Assembly (NCBI GenBank): GCA_035222895.1
Contig: JAVYIG010006601.1
Location: forward strand, 1-64,000
Length of the DNA stretch: 64,000 bases
Direction of reading: 5' to 3'
DNA from: Strongylocentrotus droebachiensis
Lineage: Eukaryota; Echinodermata; Echinoidea; Camarodonta; Strongylocentrotidae
Each line of letters begins with the position of its first letter. The stretch's first letter is position 1. Shown one piece after another: positions 61,201-64,000 of the stretch. The notes under the pieces were generated by a model. It was not told the DNA's origin. It was given only the letters and a program-made list of their open reading frames with translations, and did not search any database. A program made the position numbers and the translations under genes.

Positions 61201-63311
61201 TTTTTCTTAGGGGTGGAAAGTTCCAAGCCAGTACTCAGTTTTCCATTTAATAGGATCGTTTAACAACGTTAAATCTGAGATGCACAGTCCTATGTGTTAC
61301 CAGTTTCTGTGCGATGGTGTTCTATTGATGCCCTGAAAAAATTGCTCTTCAAAATGATCAAGGAGTGCCTCCAAAAAGTAAATAGGTTGGGTGACCGGTT
61401 TTACCACACTTGTTTTCCCCAATAGACTGTAGTGTTATGAAAACCGTTTAGCAAACGCAAAATTTGATTTTGATTTTCAATCATAAATATCTTGATAATC
61501 AGACAGGCAACCGGCTTGTAAAAGTCATGGGGTTCCTGACTGATCTAAAGGTTTATAATTATCATTGCAGCATGAGCTAAATCAAGGATTTTTTTAAAGG
61601 ATCTAAGACAAAGTTACGCAAAATTTGATTTCGATTTTCAATCATAAATATCTTGAAAAATCAGACAGTCAGACAGGCAACCGGCTTGTAAAAGTCATGG
61701 GGTTCCTGACTGACCTAAAGGTTTATAATTATCATTGCAGCATGAGCTAAATCAAGGATTTTTTTAAAGGATCTAAGACAAAGTTACCGGATCCCTTTAA
61801 TAAGAGTGGGTTCTTGTACAGTGCCTATGTCTGTCAGACTTGACACTCCTGTGCTCTACAATATCATTAGCCAGGCTTTAGCATGGCTGCCATTGTGGTT
61901 CTCAAAAATTTCAAGGAATTAATTTACCTCACTTGCGTCGAGTATGGCAAATGTAGATTAATGTCTTGCCAACGGATATTAGTGAAGCAGTTTTATTATA
62001 GAAGAAAAACACATGTACCAAGATGCCATTAAAGGACAGTTACTGAAATTGACTGTCTTTTCAGGTGTCGTGGTCTAGTGGGTACGTCACTGGACTGTGG
62101 ATCACATGGTTCACGGTTCAATTCCTACCTTAGTACTCCCATCCTCTAAGATGTAAGACCAGCTGGAGGTATCGTTGCTAACGGCAACCTGGAATGTTTC
62201 CACCCAGTATTCCATGTCATTGCTACCTTGGGTTAAGACTTCAGAGAAGATGGTGACCTCTTCCATGTCGACCTGGATCCACTGATTGGTATTGGATGAG
62301 GCTGGTATCCATCCTAAGAACAAGATGATGATGTGGAAGAGAATTAGCAGCATTGTATCCTTCTTCTTTGTCCTCTTCTACCTCTTCCACTTCCTCTTCC
62401 TCTACCTCTACCTCTACCTCTACTTCTTTCTCCACCTGTACCTGTACCTCTACCACTACCTCTTTCTCTACCTCTTCCTCTACCTCTTTCTCTACCTCTA
62501 CCTCTTTCTCTACCTCTACCTCTTCCTCTACCTCTACCTCTACCACTTTCTCTACCTCTTCCTCTACCTCTACCTCTTCCTCTACCACTACCTCTTTCTC
62601 TACCTCTTCCTCTACCTCTTTCTCTACCTCTACCTCTTTCTCTACCTCTACCTCTTTCTCTACCTCTACCTCTTTCTCTTCCTCTACCTCTTCCTCTACC
62701 TCTTCCTCTACCACTTTCTCTACCTCTTCCTCTACCTCTACCACTACCTCTATTTCTACCTCTTCATCTACCTCTTTCTCTACCTCTACCTCTTCCCATT
62801 CCTCTTCCTCTACCTCTTCCCCTTCCCCTTCCTCTACCTCTTCCTCTTCCTCCACCTCTTCCTATACCTCTTCCTCTACCTATTCCTATTTATCAACCTC
62901 TACCTCTTCCTCTTCCTCTACCTCTTCCTCTACCTCTTCCTCTTCATCTTCCTCTACCTCTTCCTCTTCCTCTACCTCTTCCTCTACCTCTTCCTATTTA
63001 TCATCCTCTACCTCTTCCTCTTCCTCTACCTCTTCCTCTACCTCTACCTCTACCTCTACCTCTACCTCTTCCTCTTCCTCTTCCTCTTCCTCTTCCTCTT
63101 CCTCTTCCTCTTCCTCATCCACCTCTTCTTAACTTTTTTTTGTCTTCCTCCTTTTCCTCCTCACCAGTGCATCTTACCTGATCCAGCAGGGATATCAGGA
63201 TCTGGTTTCAGGTTGAGCCTCGCCCTGTCAGCATCATACTTCTGATTCATCTCACTGGAGGATGAGAGCTGAGCTTCTTGGATCACACCATTAGCCAACC
63301 CTCGTGCATCC
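36558..63311 (-). CDS. Thrombospondin-type matrix protein with discoidin and LamG domains (26 exons in window, 5' partial)
   Basis: Twenty-six exons join in consistent phase on the minus strand; coordinates are in the six domain entries. They total 3685 nt, about 1227 residues plus TGA at 36558-36560. The first exon begins in mid-codon inside the discoidin domain, so the signal peptide and N-terminus lie beyond 64000. Order: F5/8C discoidin, Cys-rich GCC2/GCC3-like, four EGF exons, TSP type 3 calcium-binding repeats, TSP C-terminal lectin-like domain, LamG-like domain, then a short tail with seven arginines. The contiguous EGF-TSP3-TSP_C signature defines a thrombospondin. Discoidin upstream and LamG after TSP_C are not part of classical vertebrate TSP1-5. 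An extracellular, calcium-binding matrix role is expected for the family. The gene spans more than 27 kb and has many ghost exons. Confidence 0.88.
37386..39312. repeat. 18-bp minisatellite, about 107 units
   Basis: Unit GCAGAAAGGATTAAAGAG with variants (GTAGAAAGG, ACAGAAAGG, GATGCAG, GACGCAG, GCACAAAGG), with higher-order blocks of roughly 305-430 nt visible around the GCACAAAGG variants. In transcript (minus) sense it is pyrimidine-rich and runs to the AG at 37383-37384 of the LamG exon. Because 18 is a multiple of 3, several frames stay open on both strands; these are not genes. Confidence 0.95.
40195..40376. mobile_element. MITE with perfect GAATTCACAAAG ends
   Basis: TGGCCCGAATTCACAAAG at left and CTTTGTGAATTCGGGCCA at right, with sub-terminal AGGTTTGAGCTCAAACC repeated. 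About 182 bp, in the intron upstream of exon 40040-40108. Confidence 0.8.
40740..40928. mobile_element. MITE with AGGCCTGTTTTCATC ends
   Basis: AGGCCTGTTTTCATCAGCTC plus GAGTTTGCCAA is inverted as TTGGCAAACTC plus GATGAAGACAGGCCT. Interior has TCGGGATAATATCCCGA, a palindrome. Confidence 0.75.
41172..41420 (+). mobile_element. Second tRNA-headed SINE type
   Basis: The head TGGCTCAGTGATTAGAGCGC and B box GGTCGTGGGTTCGATCCTC are strongly tRNA-like. The body (CCTTCTAGCTAGGCACTCAG) differs from the other SINEs, and it ends in (ATT)n. Too long and poorly folding to be called a functional tRNA gene. Confidence 0.6.
41575..41850 (+). mobile_element. tRNA-derived SINE
   Basis: GGCGTCATGGTGTAGTGGTT head, GGTCATGAGTTCAAATCCCA B box, body CACTCCACCCAGGTGAAATA and tail end GAGTGCTTAGAGACTTCTG. 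Confidence 0.75.
41855..41950 (-). mobile_element. Non-LTR retrotransposon fragment
   Basis: Minus-strand reading [20 protein letters not shown] resembles the C-terminal end of LINE reverse transcriptases (GxRxRGRPxxxW). The fragment is short and broken. Confidence 0.5.
42733..43108. mobile_element. MITE family 3 (TTAAAGGTAAAGACCAGTA ends)
   Basis: Ends TTAAAGGTAAAGACCAGTA and TACTGGTCTTTACCTTTAA are inverted. The interior has AACGTTGTGGAATCGATCAG and CAATCATGTGAAAG-type text. Related copies are at 30532-30942 and 44560-44912. Confidence 0.8.
43515..43600 (-). repeat. Decayed copy of LamG exon acceptor end
   Basis: Plus-strand AAGCTTCCATACTACCCACA with GACATAGCTGAAA mirrors 42427-42470, the 5' end of exon 42359-42459 and its acceptor. 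The copy has a stop (YVCG-stop). It lies in the intron upstream of the real exon. Confidence 0.65.
44110..44303. mobile_element. MITE family 4 copy
   Basis: Contains AGGATCATGGGGGACCCACA and AAGTAGCTACAAGTAG with GGGGCTTTAA at the right end. Confidence 0.6.
44351..47140 (-). CDS. Thrombospondin C-terminal domain exons
   Basis: Exons 46898-47140, 45539-45711 and 44351-44494, about 187 residues. Diagnostic text: [54 protein letters not shown] and [18 protein letters not shown], matching the L-lectin-like TSP_C fold. The intron after exon 46898-47140 begins AAG/GCAAGT, a GC-AG intron. The next exon starts KVHSTTGPG after an AG acceptor, and no nearby GT keeps frame. A (GAT)n microsatellite begins right after the donor of exon 45539-45711. 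Confidence 0.9.
44560..44912. mobile_element. MITE family 3 copy, left end truncated
   Basis: Right end TACTGGTCTTTACCTTTAA is intact; the left part starts at GTGGAATCGATCAGAAAAGG. Confidence 0.7.
45110..45535. repeat. (CAT)n / (GAT)n microsatellite
   Basis: Imperfect trinucleotide array ending directly at the donor of thrombospondin exon 45539-45711. Confidence 0.95.
46285..46412 (-). repeat. Decayed copy of TSP_C exon end including a GC donor
   Basis: Minus-strand text resembles the last ~95 nt of exon 46898-47140 and its downstream intron. It reads [20 protein letters not shown], compared with [21 protein letters not shown] frameshift and stop interrupt its upstream part. The donor-equivalent is ATCAAA/GCAAGC, again GC. 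Confidence 0.68.
47195..47390. repeat. GA-rich low-complexity tract
   Basis: GAGAGA-type repeats fill the intron between TSP type 3 exon 47407-47576 and TSP_C exon 46898-47140. Confidence 0.9.
47407..52372 (-). CDS. Thrombospondin type 3 repeat exons
   Basis: Exons 52151-52372, 51779-51938, 50937-51120, 49357-49442, 47992-48087 and 47407-47576. They carry DxDGDGxGDxCD and DNCPxxxNxxQxDxD motifs in tandem, such as [36 protein letters not shown] and [16 protein letters not shown]. Each repeat uses aspartates to bind calcium in the thrombospondin wire structure. The block opens with a [11 protein letters not shown] segment typical of the EGF-to-type-3 junction. It ends [20 protein letters not shown], which leads into the C-terminal domain. 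Confidence 0.9.
47590..47745 (-). repeat. Decayed copy of a TSP type 3 exon
   Basis: The stretch repeats exon 47407-47576 text (plus strand GGTCAAAGTTTATTGTGTGG, CAGTTACCATAGTCATC). In frame it carries stops ([14 protein letters not shown]). It lies immediately upstream of the real exon in transcript direction. Confidence 0.7.
48512..48650. mobile_element. MITE family 1 copy
   Basis: CCATTTCACAAAACTTGTC to GGCTTTATGAAACAGGTCC. A related but divergent element (GATAACAAG ... GTTATTGATAACAAC) lies at about 48385-48510. Confidence 0.7.
49065..49315. repeat. CT-rich low-complexity tract
   Basis: CTCTCT repeats following a poly-C run, in the intron just downstream of exon 49357-49442. Confidence 0.9.
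50258..50515. mobile_element. Foldback element with ~37-bp arms
   Basis: The left arm 50258-50294 (CATATCATCGGTGGGGTGAC...) is repeated inverted at 50479-50515 with one mismatch. Interior about 185 bp without coding capacity. Confidence 0.75.
50637..50918. mobile_element. MITE family 2 copy
   Basis: Same ends and inner TATGGCAGGCC arms as 32216-32515. It lies in the intron just downstream of thrombospondin exon 50937-51120, 19 nt from the donor side. Confidence 0.75.
51350..51741. mobile_element. Dispersed repeat shared with 61247-61800
   Basis: Text such as TTTAGCTCATGCTGCAATCA and TATCAAGATATTTAT, with CCTTTAA at the end, matches the 61247-61800 copy in reverse order. The second copy holds an internal tandem duplication (61438-61618 versus 61620-61795). 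Confidence 0.6.
52413..52637 (+). mobile_element. tRNA-derived SINE, 5' truncated
   Basis: Body TTTGGCAAGACGTTGATTTA onward, through CAAGGAATTAATTCC-type text to a (TTA)n tail. Lacks the promoter head. Confidence 0.65.
53070..55793 (-). CDS. EGF-like exons
   Basis: Exons 55657-55793 ([10 protein letters not shown]...[12 protein letters not shown]...CVDINE), 54631-54771 ([20 protein letters not shown]...), 53721-53795 ([15 protein letters not shown], a calcium-binding EGF start) and 53070-53219 ([14 protein letters not shown]..., then the next EGF). DVDEC followed by GSYSC is the usual thrombospondin EGF pattern. Partial decayed copies of the first of these exons lie at 54844-55545, and of the last at 53359-53690. 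Confidence 0.85.
53359..53690 (-). repeat. Two decayed copies of an EGF exon acceptor end
   Basis: Text from exon 53070-53219's 5' end and its acceptor recurs at 53359-53465 (AAGATAGCC..GGTGGACACG, ACTCCCTGGAAATATATTC). A remnant lies at about 53645-53690. The first copy keeps the AG but lost one G, shifting frame. GA-rich filler follows each copy. Confidence 0.7.
54844..55545 (-). repeat. Four truncated copies of an EGF exon
   Basis: Downstream of the real exon 55657-55793, its last ~80 nt and following intron recur with exon ends at about 55463, 55232, 55032 and 54844 (period about 190-230 nt). The copies at 55232 and 55032 keep an intact GAG/GTAAGG donor and the reading [20 protein letters not shown]. 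The copy at 55463 has lost GT, and the copy at 54844 is most decayed. All lack a pyrimidine-rich acceptor; CT-rich plus-strand filler takes its place. Confidence 0.82.
56775..60648 (-). CDS. Cys-rich GCC2/GCC3-like exons
   Basis: Exons 60485-60648, 59371-59433, 58085-58187 and 56775-56954. They encode paired-Cys segments such as [31 protein letters not shown] and [18 protein letters not shown], followed by [17 protein letters not shown]. This spacing resembles ephrin-receptor-like GCC2/GCC3 modules. Exon 59371-59433 is only 63 nt ([21 protein letters not shown]). Exon phases are 1/0, 0/0, 0/1 and 1/1 in order. Disulphide-stabilised extracellular structure is expected; no specific function is apparent. 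Confidence 0.78.
57445..57640 (-). mobile_element. Non-LTR retrotransposon fragment
   Basis: Minus-strand [18 protein letters not shown], and [17 protein letters not shown] downstream, look like the [15 protein letters not shown] region after the LINE reverse transcriptase, with small indels. Decayed. Confidence 0.5.
58588..58871. mobile_element. Two adjacent MITEs
   Basis: 58588-58735 has inverted ends CTTATAAAGAGTTG and CAACTCTTTATAAGA. 58727-58871 is a family 1 copy. The first type resembles the element at 12130-12296. Confidence 0.65.
59697..59770 (-). pseudogene. tRNA-like sequence
   Basis: On the minus strand GGCCTGGTGGTAGAGTCGCT and CAGGTTCAAGTCCCGCTTGC resemble D arm/A box and T arm/B box. 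The anticodon arm can be drawn with a 7-nt loop reading GGC. The acceptor stem pairs poorly, so I call it a tRNA relic or SINE head and not a tRNA gene. Confidence 0.4.
60212..60421. mobile_element. Foldback element with ~50-bp arms
   Basis: GCTCGCGTATTGCTCCGTAT and ATGGCAAGCCGTTTTAACAT on the left recur inverted on the right. The interior repeats TTCTTGATATCAAGAATT. Confidence 0.7.
60989..63311 (-). CDS. Discoidin (F5/8 type C) domain exons
   Basis: Exons 63178-63311, 62129-62313 and 60989-61142. Marker text: [20 protein letters not shown], the start of the domain; [17 protein letters not shown]; and [20 protein letters not shown] with FELLGC at the end, the classic discoidin terminus. The leading Cys of the domain should be on an exon beyond the window. 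The domain usually binds phospholipid, glycan or collagen; the ligand here is unknown. The 5' splice site of exon 62129-62313 lies at the junction with a SINE head. Confidence 0.87.
61247..61800. mobile_element. Dispersed repeat with internal duplication
   Basis: Contains GGTTTATAATTATCATTGCA and CATGAGCTAAATCAAGGATT twice, about 180 nt apart. Related to 51350-51741. Confidence 0.6.
61800..62125. mobile_element. SINE body (-) and adjoining SINE head (+)
   Basis: A reverse-oriented body occupies about 61800-61990. A plus-oriented head (GTCGTGGTCTAGTGGGTACG ... GGTTCACGGTTCAATTCC) occupies about 62062-62125 and stops exactly where the coding exon 62129-62313 begins. Confidence 0.65.
62345..63130. 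repeat. CCTCTA/CCTCTT hexanucleotide array
   Basis: About 780 nt of CCTCTACCTCTTCCTCT-type units, with higher-order blocks. It lies between discoidin exons 62129-62313 and 63178-63311. The long open frames on both strands are artefacts of the 6-nt period. Confidence 0.95.
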
Positions 63312-63356
63312 CTGCAATCTGAGAGGCAGATCAAGAGGGGAAAAACATGACAACAG

Positions 63357-63590
63357 AGGGGTGTTTCACAAAGATGAAGATCGACTTTACGTTGGACTTA
63401 ACTATGTCAGGCCTTCATGCCACTGTTTGCTCTCACCATTTACTGGCATTGGTCTCTCAAGGCAGGTACAAATCATGGTTACAAATATACAGAATTTATA
63501 TTTTTTGATAATTCATATTAAATTGAAGGAAAAAATATTCTCTAAAGATCATACATTAGAAGAATTCAACTAATAATGGCAGTGACATCA
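63357..63590. mobile_element. MITE family 2 copy, right end lost
   Basis: Left end GGGTGTTTCACAAAGATGAA and TATGTCAGGCCTTCATGCCA are present; the right arm is replaced by a SINE. Confidence 0.6.
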
Positions 63591-63593
63591 AGG

Positions 63594-63770
63594 AGGCGCC
63601 ATGGCTCAGTGGTAGAGTATGGTCTCGTTACCGTGAGGTGCCAGGTCCGAAACCAAGTCGATGCGCTAGTGCCCGTTGATAAGGCTTTACGGTAATCATC
63701 GTTACCAAGTCCCTCTGAAGAGAACTTAAAGCCACCGTCCCCTGGTCGCTTACTTACAAGCATACACATA
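63594..63770 (+). mobile_element. tRNA-like SINE
   Basis: GGCGCCATGGCTCAGTGGTA head with an A-box-like motif and GGTGCCAGGTCCGAAACC in the B-box position. It interrupts the right end of a MITE that starts at 63357. Confidence 0.5.
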
Positions 63771-64000
63771 CTTTTTTAGCAGTCAGGTAAAACAAACAAA
63801 CAATTATTACTAAGGTTTCAAAACCTGTCTACAGCTACCGCCAAAGGAAAACACAATAAGTGGTCTTTGTAGACAGGTTCCTGTAGTACATGTTTCAATG
63901 AGAAACCATTTTCAAGGGAAACAAAAAATGTGGTCTTTGTAGACAGGTGCTCACTTAAGCAGGTTTGACTGTATTATTATTATCCTGCCATTAGAACTTA

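Noticed and set aside
62241..63245. 204-residue acidic ORF (-) and 319-residue Leu/Tyr-rich ORF (+)
   Set aside because: Produced by the 6-nt CCTCTA/CCTCTT array inside an intron.

Overview
The window is eukaryotic nuclear DNA: AT-rich, with small exons, GT-AG introns, tRNA-derived SINEs, many short inverted-repeat transposons, microsatellites and long poly-C/poly-G tracts. The gene content (TMEM101, a thrombospondin with a discoidin domain, and a tyrosine-recombinase-like gene of a type I associate with aquatic animals) and the repeat style suggest a marine invertebrate deuterostome, most likely an echinoderm. That placement is inference.

Three multi-exon genes can be assembled from splice sites with consistent phase. 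(1) Minus strand, 4981-13016: eight coding exons giving about 871 residues. The protein has a Gln-rich N-terminal part, a C2H2 and a C2HC zinc finger, a large exon with a tyrosine-recombinase (phage-integrase) fold, and a basic tail. The region where the catalytic tyrosine should lie is shortened and has none, so this looks like a domesticated recombinase. (2) Plus strand, 26108-30082: three exons, 255 residues, recognised as the membrane protein TMEM101. (3) Minus strand, 36558-63311, running off the right edge: 26 exons, about 1227 residues in window. Domain order is F5/8C discoidin, Cys-rich GCC2/GCC3-like, EGF repeats, thrombospondin type 3 repeats, thrombospondin C-terminal domain, LamG-like domain, polybasic C-terminus.

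Layout: 1-4.2 kb is SINEs, poly-C and unremarkable AT-rich DNA; 4.4-13.1 kb is gene 1 and 13.1-14.0 kb its ghost-exon array; 14-26 kb is intergenic and repeat-rich (poly-C/poly-A tandem unit, polypurine tracts, a small transposon carrying a broken zinc-finger fragment, a 111-bp satellite); 26-30 kb is TMEM101; 30-35.7 kb is intergenic with transposon relics; 35.8-63.3 kb is the thrombospondin gene; 63.3-64 kb is intron with a MITE and a tRNA-like SINE.

The most unusual signal cuts across all three genes. Many exons sit beside partial, decayed tandem copies of themselves ('ghost exons') that include a splice junction: six copies of the first coding exon of gene 1, three to four copies of its last exon, five copies of an EGF exon, about four copies of the last thrombospondin exon, a ghost TMEM101 exon 3 inside a minisatellite, and several single ghosts. 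Two minisatellites (18 bp, about 107 copies; 91 bp, more than 12 copies) directly abut 3' splice sites and supply their pyrimidine tracts. The 18-bp array contains no AG in the transcript sense over about 1.9 kb.
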